54,982 bases of DNA, from contig JBOGVS010000022.1 in NCBI GenBank assembly GCA_050692555.1, positions 1-54,982 of the forward strand, written 5' to 3'. Below are positions 7,886 to 16,337 of the stretch, in pieces. Every line of letters begins with the position of its first letter. Position 1 is the first letter of the stretch. The notes beneath the pieces are model-generated. The model was given only the letters and a program-made list of their open reading frames with translations, made no database searches and was not told the origin of the DNA. A program made the translations under genes and the position numbers. This DNA comes from DAITPV01 sp050692555. GTDB lineage: Bacteria; Actinomycetota; UBA4738; CALAEC01.

Positions 7886-8601
7886 AGGAACCGGCGGGTC
7901 CGGGGTTCGCCGGGCTCTGAGAACATCCGCTCGGGAGGTCCCTCCTCCAGGATGACCCCCTGGTCCAGGAAGCACACCCGGTCCGCGATGTCGCGGGCGA
8001 ACCCCATCTCGTGCGTGGCCAGGATCATGGTCATCCCTCCGGTGGCCAGCTCCCTGATCACCTCCAGGACCTCGGCGATCAACTCAGGATCCAGGGCGCT
8101 GGTGACCTCGTCGAGGAGCATGATGTCCGGCCGCATGGCCAGGGCCCGGACGATGGCCACCCGCTGCTGCTGGCCACCGGACAGCCGGTCCGGGTACTCG
8201 CGTTCCTTGTCGGCGAGCCCGAACCGAGCGAGGAGTGCTCGGGCCTGGTCCACGGCCTCCCCCCGTGGCAACCCCAGGGCCTCGATGGGGGCCAGGGAGA
8301 TGTTCCGGAGGACGTCCATGTGCGGGAACAGGTTGAACGCCTGGAACACAATTCCGATCCGTCGGCGGACCCGGTTGACGTCGATGCCCGGCGATGTGAT
8401 CTCCTTTCCGGCCAGGAGGATCCTTCCTTCGTCGATCCGATCGAGGAGGTTGATGCACCGGAGCAGGGTGGACTTCCCCGAACCCGATGCGCCGATGAGG
8501 GCCACCACCTCGTGTGGCCGGAGGGTCAGGTCCACGCCGCGGAGGACCTCGAGGCGGCCGAAGGACTTGTGGATGGCCTCGCAGCGCAGGGCCTCGCTCA
8601 C
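7855..8601 (-). CDS. Polar amino-acid ABC transporter ATP-binding protein
   Basis: A 248-residue ATPase with Walker A (GASGSGKST, residues 37-45), Q-loop (Phe-Gln-Ala-Phe), signature LSGGQQQR, Walker B (Ile-Met-Leu-Leu-Asp-Glu) and a His switch (Thr-His-Glu-Met). It has the compact length and sequence style of the GlnQ/HisP polar amino-acid family. The GTG start overlaps the permease stop as GTGA, so it is the third gene of the operon (binding protein, permease, ATPase). It powers uptake of an amino acid across the inner membrane; substrate not predictable. Confidence 0.92.
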   Translation of the reverse strand: MSEALRCEAIHKSFGRLEVLRGVDLTLRPHEVVALIGASGSGKSTLLRCINLLDRIDEGRILLAGKEITSPGIDVNRVRRRIGIVFQAFNLFPHMDVLRNISLAPIEALGLPRGEAVDQARALLARFGLADKEREYPDRLSGGQQQRVAIVRALAMRPDIMLLDEVTSALDPELIAEVLEVIRELATGGMTMILATHEMGFARDIADRVCFLDQGVILEEGPPERMFSEPGEPRTRRFLQRIIDAGRL

Positions 8602-9491
8602 GCCACCGCTCCCGTCTGCCGACGGGCCCGCTCCCGGGAAACCAGCCAGTCGGTGAGCCGGGCCAGGGGGATGGTGACCAGCACGAACAGCATTGCCGTG
8701 GCCAGATACGGCGTGTAGTTGAACGCGCCGGCCACGTCGACCTGCGACTGACGGAACGTCTCCAGCACCCCGATCAGGGCCAGGAGCGCGGAGTCCTTCT
8801 GGAGCCCGATGAAGTCGTTGAGTAAGGGCGGGATCACCCGGCGGACGGCCTGGGGAAGGATCACGAACCGCAGCGCCTGCCACCGTGACAGGCCCAGGGA
8901 TCGGGCCGCGGCGGCCTGGCTGGGGTGGACGGACTCGATCCCCGCGCGGTACACCTCGGCCACGTATGCCGAGTACACCAGCACCAGGGCCACGATCCCC
9001 CAGAACAGTGGCGAGGTTGGGACGCCCCGAAGCTGGAGCGCCGGAGCTCCGAACCCCAGGATGTAGATCACCAGGATGGTGGGGATGCCCCGGAACAGGT
9101 CGGTGTACGCGACGGCCAGCACCCGGACCGGGAAGAACACCGGACCGGGAAGGCTTCTAAGCACCGCGATGAACAGGGCGAACACCAGGATGAACACCTC
9201 GGCCACGCAGAACGCCAGCACGTTGGTAAGGAACTTCTTGGCGATTGTGGGGAACGACTCGGCGAAGAGCTCCGAGTTGAAGAAGGCCCGCTTGACCTCC
9301 GGCCACCCCGGGGAGTTGACGACCAGCAGGATGAGGACGGTGAAGAACACCGCCGTGCTGGCCAGGGCGATGACCACCCCGCGAGCTCCCTCGGGGCCCC
9401 CGCCGCCCAGGATCCGGGAGCGGCGGTCGCCCACCAGCAGCTCGTCGGGTGGGTGATGAGGAGCCGAGGGCGGGCCGCCGATCGCGCTCAC
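8598..9491 (-). CDS. Polar amino-acid ABC transporter permease
   Basis: A 297-residue inner-membrane protein with about six hydrophobic segments. The first is near residue 40-60, and a large loop (about 65-90) precedes the core. The EAA loop is visible as Ala-Ala-Ala-Arg-Ser-Leu-Gly-Leu-Ser...Ile-Leu-Pro-Gln-Ala, typical of the HisM/GlnP family. Only one permease gene is present, so the transporter is probably a homodimer in the membrane. It starts at GTG 16 nt after the binding-protein stop and is coupled to the ATPase gene by a 4-bp overlap. Confidence 0.9.
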   Translation of the reverse strand: MSAIGGPPSAPHHPPDELLVGDRRSRILGGGGPEGARGVVIALASTAVFFTVLILLVVNSPGWPEVKRAFFNSELFAESFPTIAKKFLTNVLAFCVAEVFILVFALFIAVLRSLPGPVFFPVRVLAVAYTDLFRGIPTILVIYILGFGAPALQLRGVPTSPLFWGIVALVLVYSAYVAEVYRAGIESVHPSQAAAARSLGLSRWQALRFVILPQAVRRVIPPLLNDFIGLQKDSALLALIGVLETFRQSQVDVAGAFNYTPYLATAMLFVLVTIPLARLTDWLVSRERARRQTGAVA

Positions 9492-9507
9492 GCGCCCGGA
9501 GCGGCCG

Positions 9508-10395
9508 CTACTCGAGGACGGGGGCGTCGGCCTTGTCCGCCAGCCACTCCTGCTGGATGGCCGCCAGCGTTCCGTCGGCCTTGAGGGTCTGAAGGGCCTG
9601 GTCGACGCAGGGGACCAACGGGTTGCCCTCCGCGAACACCATGCCGAAGTACTCTTGCTCGCCGACGGTGGGGAACTGACCGACGATCACTCCGTCCTTC
9701 ACCTGGACGGCGGTGATGAAGAATGCCGTGGGAAGGTCGACCACCACACCGTCAATCTGGCCGTTCTCCAGGGCGCTGATGGCATCGTTGTTCGTGTCGT
9801 ACACGCCCGGGTCCTCGCTCGGCTGGATGTTGTTGACGATGTAGTCGTAGCTCGTGGTCCCGATCGGCGCCCCCAGCTTGGCGTCCTGGAGCTCCGCCAG
9901 GCTGGTGGACTCGGCGATCGGGTTCCCCTCCACCGCTACAAGGGCCTGGTTCACGTCGTAGTAGCTCTCGCTGAAGTCCACGGCCTGGTCCCGCTTGGAT
10001 GCGTAGGAGATCTGGTTGATGTCGAAGTCAAAGTCCTTCTCTCCGGGCTTGAAGGACTGGTTGAACGGGACCTCGACCCACACCACCTCGTCCTCGGCGA
10101 ATCCCAGCTCACCGGCCACGGCATACGCCACGGCGCTCTCGAACCCCTCGCCGGTCGCCGGGTCGTTGATCTCCCAGGGGGAGTCCTCGGAGGTCCCGCC
10201 CTCGAACCACGGGGGGAAGGCGGGGTTGTCGGTTCCGATGGTGAGCTGGCCGGGCTCGAGCAGGTTCAGGTTTTCCTTCTGGCACTGGTCCGCCGCCGGG
10301 CTGCCGGTTCCTCCGCCCGCCTGCTGTTGCTCTTGAGGCGCACATCCCACCAACGCGATCGCCGCGGCGACGCCCGCGACAACGGCCCTCCGCAT
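9508..10395 (-). CDS. Amino-acid ABC transporter substrate-binding lipoprotein
   Basis: A 295-residue protein with a lipoprotein signal: residues 1-17 hydrophobic, lipobox Leu-Val-Gly-Cys18. The rest matches the bacterial extracellular solute-binding family 3 (Leu-Thr-Ile-Gly-Thr-Asp-Asn-Pro near 51, ligand-loop features, Val-Asp-Phe-Ser-Glu-Ser-Tyr). An AGGAGGGG ribosome site sits 3-4 nt before the ATG. It is the first gene of the operon and delivers the substrate to the permease. Specificity is open. Confidence 0.92.
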   Translation of the reverse strand: MRRAVVAGVAAAIALVGCAPQEQQQAGGGTGSPAADQCQKENLNLLEPGQLTIGTDNPAFPPWFEGGTSEDSPWEINDPATGEGFESAVAYAVAGELGFAEDEVVWVEVPFNQSFKPGEKDFDFDINQISYASKRDQAVDFSESYYDVNQALVAVEGNPIAESTSLAELQDAKLGAPIGTTSYDYIVNNIQPSEDPGVYDTNNDAISALENGQIDGVVVDLPTAFFITAVQVKDGVIVGQFPTVGEQEYFGMVFAEGNPLVPCVDQALQTLKADGTLAAIQQEWLADKADAPVLE

Positions 10396-10488
10396 GATCC
10401 CCTCCTGGTCCTGGCGGCGGGAGCCTAACAGGATTCGGTCGTGATGCGCCCGATGCGAACCTCCGGTCTGCCCCCGGTGCGGAACAGG

Positions 10489-10494
10489 TATCCT
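10489..10494 (+). promoter_or_regulatory. Candidate -10 box for the small membrane protein gene
   Basis: TATCCT ends 6 nt before the GTG at 10501, consistent with a leaderless transcript. It supports this start over an in-frame codon at 10441. Confidence 0.4.
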
Positions 10495-10500
10495 TCGGCC

Positions 10501-10878
10501 GTGAGGTCGTGGGCCTCTGGCGCGCGGTGGGCCGTGACGCTCGTGGCCGTGTCCGCAGTCCTGTTCGCTCCCGCCGCCAACGAATCACCCCTGGGCTTGA
10601 CCCAGAGTCCCCGTGTACCGATCGAGGCTCGTGTTCTTGCGCCGACGGTCCGCGAGGGGATCGTCGCCACAGACCCGAGGCTGACGATTCGTCACCCTCG
10701 CACGGGTGACTTTCGGTCGTGGCCGGAGGCTGTTGCCTTCGCCATTGCCGCGGCTGCGGCCGCCATGCTGCTGACTGGGGCCTCGCTCGCAGGGGGTCTT
10801 CCGTCGAGAAGCGGGCCGCGCCTCATCGTCTTCCGGAACCCGGTCCCCCGTGGACCACCGGGGCTTCAGGCCGCCTAG
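10501..10878 (+). CDS. Hypothetical small membrane protein
   Basis: A 125-residue product from GTG 10501. A hydrophobic stretch at residues 8-26 looks like a signal anchor, and an Ala-rich one at about 75-97 could be a second helix. No family recognised. The start was chosen from the -10 box directly upstream; the frame also stays open to 10441. A competing minus-strand reading frame (10425-10670) overlaps its first half, so the strand is not beyond doubt. Confidence 0.45.
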   Translation: MRSWASGARWAVTLVAVSAVLFAPAANESPLGLTQSPRVPIEARVLAPTVREGIVATDPRLTIRHPRTGDFRSWPEAVAFAIAAAAAAMLLTGASLAGGLPSRSGPRLIVFRNPVPRGPPGLQAA

Positions 10879-10985
10879 ACCCTGACAGTCCCAGCCGCAG
10901 GCCCCCTCTGCGGTGCGATCCGGAGGCGACCCATGCTCCAGCATCGAGCACCACGCGTGCTCTTCATTGTGCCGGAAGGCTTGCG

Positions 10986-11372
10986 ATGAGAGCTCGTACC
11001 AACCGGCTGCTTGTCATTGCCGTGCTGCTGGCGGCGTGCTCGGGCCCGCCTCCCACGGTGGATCGGATCACCGTCGCCAATCCGACCGAATACGACCTCG
11101 ACACGGAGGTCACCGGTGGGGACCGGCAGGGCTGGCTCCCTCTCAGCGTCGTGGAGGCCGGGACGGAGGTCGTGGTCCGAGATGTGATCGACCAGGGCGA
11201 GGAATGGATCTTCCGCTTCCGGCACTGGGACGAATCCGTGGGCGAGCTCCCTGTCGCCAGAGAGGAGCTCGAGCGAAGCGGGTGGAGGGTGGAGGTGCCG
11301 GAAGAGATCGGAGAGCGGCTGCAGCAGCTCGGGACGCCTCCGTCGGAGGGATCGAGCCAGGAGGTGGTGTGA
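10986..11372 (+). CDS. Small lipoprotein preceding a KhtTU-type antiporter
   Basis: A 128-residue lipoprotein: residues 1-17 hydrophobic with lipobox Leu-Ala-Ala-Cys. The mature part is a compact beta-type domain with Ile-Thr-Val-Ala-Asn-Pro-Thr near residue 28 and many charged residues. No family name is certain. It ends 4 nt before the antiporter regulatory subunit, so the three genes form an operon. Position suggests an extracytoplasmic role linked to the antiporter. A longer open frame upstream (from 10719) lacks a signal and is rejected. Confidence 0.7.
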   Translation: MRARTNRLLVIAVLLAACSGPPPTVDRITVANPTEYDLDTEVTGGDRQGWLPLSVVEAGTEVVVRDVIDQGEEWIFRFRHWDESVGELPVAREELERSGWRVEVPEEIGERLQQLGTPPSEGSSQEVV

Positions 11373-11376
11373 TGCC

Positions 11377-11862
11377 ATGACCGAGATCAGGGAGGTCGAG
11401 CTCCCCGGCGTCGGGGTGCGGTATGAGTTCATCACCGACGAGGGCAAGCGGGTGGGCGTTGTTTCGCACCGATCCGGCCGCCGGGAGGTCTATCTGCCCG
11501 ACCCGGACGACCCCGATCGCTTCAAGCGTGTGCTCGGACTCAGTGAAGAGGATGCCCGATCCCTCGCAGAGGCGCTTGGCGCGTCGCGGGTCGCCCAGGA
11601 GCTGGTCGAGCTGCAGCAAAGGATCGAGGGGCTCGCCATCGACTGGCTTCCGGTGCGGGCGGATTCGCCGTACGCGCGCCGAACGATCGGTTCCGCCAGG
11701 GTGCGGACGCGAACGGGGGTCTCCGTCGTGGCCGTCCTGCGAGGGGACCAGGCCATCGCGGCTCCGGGACCCGAGGTCGAGGTGAGGCCCGGCGACTACC
11801 TCGTGGTGGTGGGGACACCCCGGGGCATCGAGGAGCTCGTCGAGCTTCTCCGGACCGGGTAG
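11377..11862 (+). CDS. Cation:proton antiporter regulatory subunit, KhtT-like
   Basis: A 161-residue soluble protein. The N-terminal 75 residues match the domain found in KhtT-type subunits (Gly-Val-Gly-Val-Arg-Tyr-Glu-Phe). Residues about 88-160 are a TrkA-C/RCK-C domain, ending Val-Arg-Pro-Gly-Asp-Tyr-Leu-Val-Val-Val-Gly. In Bacillus, KhtT controls the K+/H+ antiporter KhtU by sensing nucleotide and pH; this is family knowledge. The gene lies 4 nt after the lipoprotein and 10 nt before the antiporter gene. Confidence 0.85.
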   Translation: MTEIREVELPGVGVRYEFITDEGKRVGVVSHRSGRREVYLPDPDDPDRFKRVLGLSEEDARSLAEALGASRVAQELVELQQRIEGLAIDWLPVRADSPYARRTIGSARVRTRTGVSVVAVLRGDQAIAAPGPEVEVRPGDYLVVVGTPRGIEELVELLRTG

Positions 11863-11872
11863 GCACGCGGGC

Positions 11873-13051
11873 GTGCCGTCGTCACCCGTTCTGATCGAGC
11901 TCGGTGCCGTGATCGTCGGCCTGGCGATCCTGGCCCGTCTCGCCAGCCGGCTGGCGATCCCCGCGATCCCTCTGTACCTGCTGGCGGGGTTGGCATTCGG
12001 GAAGGGCGGGGTGCTTCCGCTCGTCACGACTGCCGAGTTCATCGAGGTCGGGGCGGAGATCGGGCTGATCCTGCTCCTTCTGAGCCTCGGCCTCGAGTAC
12101 TCGGCGCGAGAGCTGGTCTCCACCCTCAAGGCGCAGCGTGCCGCGGGCCTTTTCGACGCGGCACTCAACTTCACGCCGGGATTCCTTTTCGGTCTCATTC
12201 TGGGATGGGGGGTGTTGTCGGCTGCGGTGCTGGGCGGGGTCGCCTACGTGTCGTCCTCCGGAGTGGTGGCGAAGCTGCTCCATGATCTCGGCCGGGTCGG
12301 CAACAGGGAGACTCCCATGGTGCTGTCGATCCTGGTGATCGAGGACCTGGCGATGGCGCTGTATCTGCCCCTGCTTGCCAGCCTGTTGATCGGAGGAGTC
12401 ACGCTTGCAGGCGTCGGTACCGCCGCGGCCACGGTCGTCGGGGTCGTGGGATTCCTGGCGATCGTGCGGCGAGTGGAGGTCGGTGTCGGGAAGCTCCTGT
12501 TCAGCCGATCAGACGAGGCCCTTCTGCTAACGATCCTGGGACTGGCCGTGCTGGTCGCGGGCATCGCCGAACTGATCCAGGTCTCCGCGGCCGTCGGTGC
12601 CTTGCTCGTCGGGATCGCGCTGTCGGGCCCTGCGGCTCAAGGCGCACGCGCCCTGCTGGCACCCCTGCGCGACTTCATGGCCGCGATCTTCTTCGCGTTC
12701 TTCGGGCTCAGCATCGACCCGAACCTGATCCCGGACGTGCTGGGGCCTGCTCTCGTCTTGGGGGGCGTCACCGCCGCGACGAAGTTCGCTACCGGCTGGT
12801 GGAGTGCCCGCCGGGCGGGGATCGGTCCGCGTGGGCGGGCCCGGGCCGGTGCGACCCTGATCGCCCGCGGCGAGTTCTCGATCGTCATTGCGGGCATCGC
12901 GGTTGCCAGCGGGCTCGGCTCCGACGTGGGTGCGCTGGCGATCACGTACGTGCTCGTGCTTGCGGTGGTTGGACCCGTGGCGGCCCGGGTGTCGGAGCCG
13001 ATCGCAGATCGGCTGCTTTTCCTCAGGGCCTCCAGTGAGGCGCGGAGGTGA
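11873..13051 (+). CDS. Cation:proton antiporter, CPA2 family, KhtU-like
   Basis: A 392-residue membrane protein with about twelve hydrophobic segments and the Na+/H+ exchanger fold of the CPA2 group. Visible signatures are Ser-Leu-Gly-Leu-Glu-Tyr-Ser near residue 64, Val-Ile-Glu-Asp-Leu-Ala near 160 (the membrane acidic residue) and Ala-Arg-Gly-Glu-Phe-Ser near 333. There is no cytoplasmic NAD-binding TrkA-N domain at the C-terminus, so control is presumably by the separate KhtT-like protein. Probably exports K+ in exchange for protons. GTG start. Confidence 0.88.
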   Translation: MPSSPVLIELGAVIVGLAILARLASRLAIPAIPLYLLAGLAFGKGGVLPLVTTAEFIEVGAEIGLILLLLSLGLEYSARELVSTLKAQRAAGLFDAALNFTPGFLFGLILGWGVLSAAVLGGVAYVSSSGVVAKLLHDLGRVGNRETPMVLSILVIEDLAMALYLPLLASLLIGGVTLAGVGTAAATVVGVVGFLAIVRRVEVGVGKLLFSRSDEALLLTILGLAVLVAGIAELIQVSAAVGALLVGIALSGPAAQGARALLAPLRDFMAAIFFAFFGLSIDPNLIPDVLGPALVLGGVTAATKFATGWWSARRAGIGPRGRARAGATLIARGEFSIVIAGIAVASGLGSDVGALAITYVLVLAVVGPVAARVSEPIADRLLFLRASSEARR

Positions 13052-13130
13052 GGCCGTTCGCCTGCTGTTTGTAACCCGACCTTGTGGAGCGTCAAGAAGC
13101 CTGTCGGAGGATCCGGCGCTCCCTTCATTC

Positions 13131-13138
13131 AAGGAGGT
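13131..13138 (+). promoter_or_regulatory. Perfect Shine-Dalgarno that sets the start at 13144
   Basis: AAGGAGGT lies 5 nt before ATG 13144. A nearer ATG at 13139 runs straight into TGA, so 13144 is the only sensible start. Confidence 0.7.
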
Positions 13139-13143
13139 ATGGG

Positions 13144-13374
13144 ATGACAACCGCCGAAACCGTTCGCGAAAAGGCCCTCACGCTCGCCCAGGCCGGGCCA
13201 GCGACCGAGGAGGCCGTCCAGGAGCTGCTCGCAGCCTGTAAGGGCAAGCGCGTGCCCGTTGTCCTTGCCCGTCAGCAGGTCCTCGAAGACGTGGAAGCAC
13301 GCTCTTCGGATCCTGTCGTGAGCCGGGCGGCGGAGCTCCTTGACCAGGTTCTTGGACGCCTCCCGTTGGAGTGA
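13144..13374 (+). CDS. Hypothetical 76-residue helical protein
   Basis: The product is acidic and mostly helical by residue composition, with no Cys pair, signal or membrane segment. I recognise no family. The very strong ribosome binding site suggests high expression. It follows the antiporter by 92 bp and may be transcribed separately. Codon use is like the surrounding genes. Confidence 0.65.
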   Translation: MTTAETVREKALTLAQAGPATEEAVQELLAACKGKRVPVVLARQQVLEDVEARSSDPVVSRAAELLDQVLGRLPLE

Positions 13375-13384
13375 AAACGGTCGG

Positions 13385-13457
13385 TGCGCCGGGCAGGATT
13401 CGAACCTGCGACCCGCTGCTTAGAAGGCAGCCGCTCTGTCCCCTGAGCTACCGGCGC
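13385..13457 (-). tRNA. tRNA-Arg (anticodon TCT)
   Basis: The minus strand gives acceptor GCGCCGG/CCGGCGC, anticodon loop CTTCTAA (TCT) and T-arm GCAGG-TTCGAAT-CCTGC. Discriminator A, no CCA encoded. Confidence 0.93.
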
Positions 13458-13571
13458 GCACCGTCATTGTACGGGCCGATGCACCGGGCTCCGGGAAAGC
13501 CGAACCTTGACGAGCCGCGTCGTCGGTCCGATAGTTGCCAGCGACGCGACGACACGGGAGGGCGCCGACCG

Positions 13572-14417
13572 ATGTTCACCGCACCCACCATCTTCGGAGG
13601 ACGAGCGGCGAAGTGGCTGTGGATCACGGCCATCTTCGAGCTGGTCCTGGCAGCCGTGTTCCTGGTGATCGGCCTCATGGTGCCGATCCTCCGGGGCGGG
13701 TTCACGCTCACGGCGGGCATCCTGGGCGTGGTGGGCTTGGGCCTGATGGTGTGGGCGCGGTCGTGGTCCAAGAAGGCCGCTGAGGCGAACCGGCTGAAGA
13801 CCCAGGGGGTTCCCGGGCAGGCTTCGATCATGGGGATGCGGCAGACCGGCGTGTACCTGAACGAGCAGCCCCAGATCGAGCTCCAGCTCCAGGTCCAGAC
13901 CCAGATGCACGGGCCGTACCAGGTCACGGTGAGGGAGTACGTCCCCCTGATGCTCCTCGGTACGCTGTCGAGCGGTCGGCCGCTGCCGGTGAAGGTGGAC
14001 CCGGCCAACCCCAACAACCTGGTGATCGAGTGGGAGAACGCCATGTCGATGCCCATGGGGGCGGGAATTCCCATGGGCGGGATGCGGGTGGACCAGGCGG
14101 GCCAGATGCCGGTGGCCCCGCCCCCGCTTCCCTCCGCTCAGGGTGACGAGGACAAGAAGCGGATCCTGGCCACCGGGACCCCCGGACGGGCCAGGATCAT
14201 CTCCTCAGCCCCCACCGGCCAGATGGACGACCGGGGGCGGCCCATCTACAGCATGATGCTCCAGATCGAGGTCCAGGGCCGGCCGCCGGTGCAGGGTCCG
14301 GCCATGGCAGGGATCCCACCGGAGCGCGCCGAGCAGCTGGAGCCGGGGGACGAGATCCCCATCAAGGCGGACCCGGCGAACCCCACATCGATCGCCGTCG
14401 ACTGGGACAACGCCTGA
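13572..14417 (+). CDS. Membrane-anchored protein with two DUF3592-like repeats
   Basis: A 281-residue protein. Two hydrophobic segments lie at about 16-37 and 42-60. Two similar modules follow, each built as Gly-X-Ala-X-Ile-X...(beta strands)...Val/Ile-Lys-X-Asp-Pro-Ala-Asn-Pro...Trp, at about 80-155 and 205-280. A Met/Gly/Pro-rich linker joins them. The repeated Lys-X-Asp-Pro-X-Asn-Pro ending recalls DUF3592/SHOCT-associated modules of actinobacterial membrane proteins. Function unknown. It stands alone between tRNA genes. Confidence 0.75.
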   Translation: MFTAPTIFGGRAAKWLWITAIFELVLAAVFLVIGLMVPILRGGFTLTAGILGVVGLGLMVWARSWSKKAAEANRLKTQGVPGQASIMGMRQTGVYLNEQPQIELQLQVQTQMHGPYQVTVREYVPLMLLGTLSSGRPLPVKVDPANPNNLVIEWENAMSMPMGAGIPMGGMRVDQAGQMPVAPPPLPSAQGDEDKKRILATGTPGRARIISSAPTGQMDDRGRPIYSMMLQIEVQGRPPVQGPAMAGIPPERAEQLEPGDEIPIKADPANPTSIAVDWDNA

Positions 14418-14421
14418 GCGC

Positions 14422-14496
<75 letters not shown>

Positions 14497-14501
14497 CAAC
14501 G

Positions 14502-14531
14502 TTCAACTGTAGCAGCGGGCACCCCTAGAAT
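14502..14531 (+). promoter_or_regulatory. Candidate promoter of tRNA-Pro
   Basis: TTCAAC (14502-14507) and TAGAAT (14526-14531) with an 18-bp spacer, ending 8 bp before the tRNA-Pro 5' end. Confidence 0.5.
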
Positions 14532-14539
14532 CACACCTG

Positions 14540-14614
14540 CGGGGCGTGGCGCAGCTTGGTTAGCGCGCGGCGTTTGGGACGCCGAGGTCGGCGGTTCGAA
14601 TCCGCCCGCCCCGA
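14540..14614 (+). tRNA. tRNA-Pro (anticodon TGG)
   Basis: Acceptor CGGGGCG/CGCCCCG, anticodon loop TTTGGGA (TGG), T-arm GGCGG-TTCGAAT-CCGCC, discriminator A. No CCA encoded. A short inverted repeat follows at 14624. Confidence 0.93.
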
Positions 14615-14623
14615 CCGTGAGGC

Positions 14624-14639
14624 TAGCCCGAACGGGCTA
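14624..14639 (+). terminator. Hairpin after tRNA-Pro
   Basis: TAGCCCG-AA-CGGGCTA forms a 7-bp stem with a minimal loop, 10 bp after the tRNA. There is no U-run directly after it, so a terminator role is only plausible. Confidence 0.35.
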
Positions 14640-14717
14640 CCTGAAATAGTCCTTTCGGGGGATACCGGGAGGCCTGGGGCGTCGCTACGCTCTCCGCAAG
14701 GAGCAAGGAGGAGCGAG

Positions 14718-14948
14718 ATGCACGTGCCTCAGAAGCGTCAGCGGTGTCCCCACTGCCGGGCCCTGGACGTGATCCCCATCCTGTACGGGCTGTCCGCTCT
14801 GGAGCGCCTCGACGCCGAGGCCCGGGGCGAGGTCATCGTGGGCGGCCCCCTGCCGTTCGCCGAGCAGTGGCACTGCCGGAGCTGCGGCTGGGAATGGGGC
14901 CGGGTCCCCACCGAGACCTACCCCTCGCGGCACGCCCTCACCGCCTAG
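14718..14948 (+). CDS. Small zinc-ribbon protein
   Basis: A 76-residue protein with two Cys pairs, Cys10-X2-Cys13 and Cys53-X2-Cys56, spaced as in a rubredoxin-like zinc ribbon. The second is followed by Gly-Trp-Glu-Trp. GGAGGAG lies 5-8 nt before the ATG. Such proteins are common near tRNA and protein-quality genes, but no function is assigned. A longer frame starting within tRNA-Pro is rejected. Confidence 0.7.
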   Translation: MHVPQKRQRCPHCRALDVIPILYGLSALERLDAEARGEVIVGGPLPFAEQWHCRSCGWEWGRVPTETYPSRHALTA

Positions 14949-15002
14949 ACCGAATGCCCGCCCTCGGGCCGGCGGTCCGCGGCGTGTAGTCTCTTCGAGC
15001 GC

Positions 15003-16337
15003 ATGGAAACCCGCCTGGAAGAGACCGGGAAGCACACCGTCAAGCTCGCCGTCGAGGTTCCCCCCGAGGAGACCAAGCCGGTTCTCGACCTGGCCTACCA
15101 GCATCTGGCCGGCTCCATCAACGTGCCTGGGTTCCGTAAGGGCAAGGCGCCCCGCAAGGTCATCGAGGCCCAGGTGGGCCGGGGAGCGGTCCTTCAGGAG
15201 TTCCTGGAGCATGCCCTCCCCACCTTCTACCTCCGGGCAGTCGGAGAGCACGGCCTGGCCCCGATCGCCGATCCCGAGTTCGACGACGTGGAAGTGGCCG
15301 ACGTGGAGGCCTCGGGGATCCGTTTCACCGCCACCGTGGAGGTTCGGCCCCGCCTGGAGTTCTCCGAGGAGGACTACAAGGGCCTGACCCTCCACCGCCC
15401 CAGCCCGGGCGTCAGCGAGCGTGAGGTGGACGAGCAGCTCGACCGCCTTCGGGAACGGTTCGCGGAGCTGGAATCGGTCGGCCGCGCCGCCGCCCGCGGG
15501 GACTTCGTGGTGGCCGATGTCCGGGCCACGGTCCACGGGCGGGAGGTGCCGGAGGCCGGCGGGCAGGGCGTGCTGTACGAGGTGGGCAGCGGGGGCATGG
15601 TCCCCGAGCTGGACAAAGAGCTCGAGGGGGCCCGGCCGGGAGGCATCCACAAGGTGAACGCCACCCTCCCCGAGGGCTCGGGAGACCGGAGCGGCCAGGA
15701 GGTCACGTTCTCGGTGCTGGTCAAGGAGATCAAGGGCAAGCGGCTGCCGCCCCTGGACGACGACTTCGCCCGAACGGCCTCCGAGCTCGACACCCTCGAT
15801 GACCTCCGGGCCGACCTTCGGACCAAACTGGGAACCTTGAAGGAAGCCCAGGCCGATGCCGGGGTGCGGGATGCGGCTCTTCAGGCCCTTGCCGAGAAGG
15901 TGGACGTGGAGCTGCCCGAGCGGTTGGTGGACCGGGAGACGGAGCGGCGGGTCGAGGCGGCCCGGCAGCGGGCCGAGCGTGGGGGCACGACCCTCGAGGA
16001 GGTCCTCCAGGCCTCCGACGTGGATGAGCTTCGGTTCCGCTCGGACGCCCGGGCGCATGCCACCCGGGCGATCCGCGCCGATCTGGCGCTGGAAGCCGTG
16101 GCCCGGGCCGAAGGACTCCGGGTGACCGACGAGGAGCTGAACAAGACCATCGAGGACCTGGCCCGTGACGCGGGGCAGAGTCCCAAGGACGTGCGCCGAG
16201 CACTCGAATCGAGCGGACAGATGACATCTCTGGCCGGTGATATCATCCGAGACAGAGCCCTCAGCCTCGTCGTGGAGCATGCGAACGTGGTCACTGAGGG
16301 TGCAAGCATCTCCGAGGAAACCGAAGGGAAGAGCTGA
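15003..16337 (+). CDS. tig: Trigger factor
   Basis: A 444-residue ribosome-associated chaperone and prolyl isomerase. Residues 43-51 are the ribosome-binding signature GFRKGKAPR. The FKBP-like isomerase domain spans about 150-240 (Gly-Asp-Phe-Val-Val-Ala...Met-Val-Pro-Glu-Leu). The long helical C-terminal arms fill the rest and end in a Ser/Glu-rich tail. Length is normal. The stop TGA shares one base with the clpP ATG, so tig and clpP are translationally linked, as in many bacteria. Confidence 0.96.
   Translation: METRLEETGKHTVKLAVEVPPEETKPVLDLAYQHLAGSINVPGFRKGKAPRKVIEAQVGRGAVLQEFLEHALPTFYLRAVGEHGLAPIADPEFDDVEVADVEASGIRFTATVEVRPRLEFSEEDYKGLTLHRPSPGVSEREVDEQLDRLRERFAELESVGRAAARGDFVVADVRATVHGREVPEAGGQGVLYEVGSGGMVPELDKELEGARPGGIHKVNATLPEGSGDRSGQEVTFSVLVKEIKGKRLPPLDDDFARTASELDTLDDLRADLRTKLGTLKEAQADAGVRDAALQALAEKVDVELPERLVDRETERRVEAARQRAERGGTTLEEVLQASDVDELRFRSDARAHATRAIRADLALEAVARAEGLRVTDEELNKTIEDLARDAGQSPKDVRRALESSGQMTSLAGDIIRDRALSLVVEHANVVTEGASISEETEGKS

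Noticed and set aside
10425..10670. Minus-strand frame of 81 codons opposite the small membrane protein
   Set aside because: Part of the translation looks protein-like, but there is no ribosome site or partner, and the plus-strand frame has a -10 box and hydrophobic segments. Not settled, so not listed as a gene.
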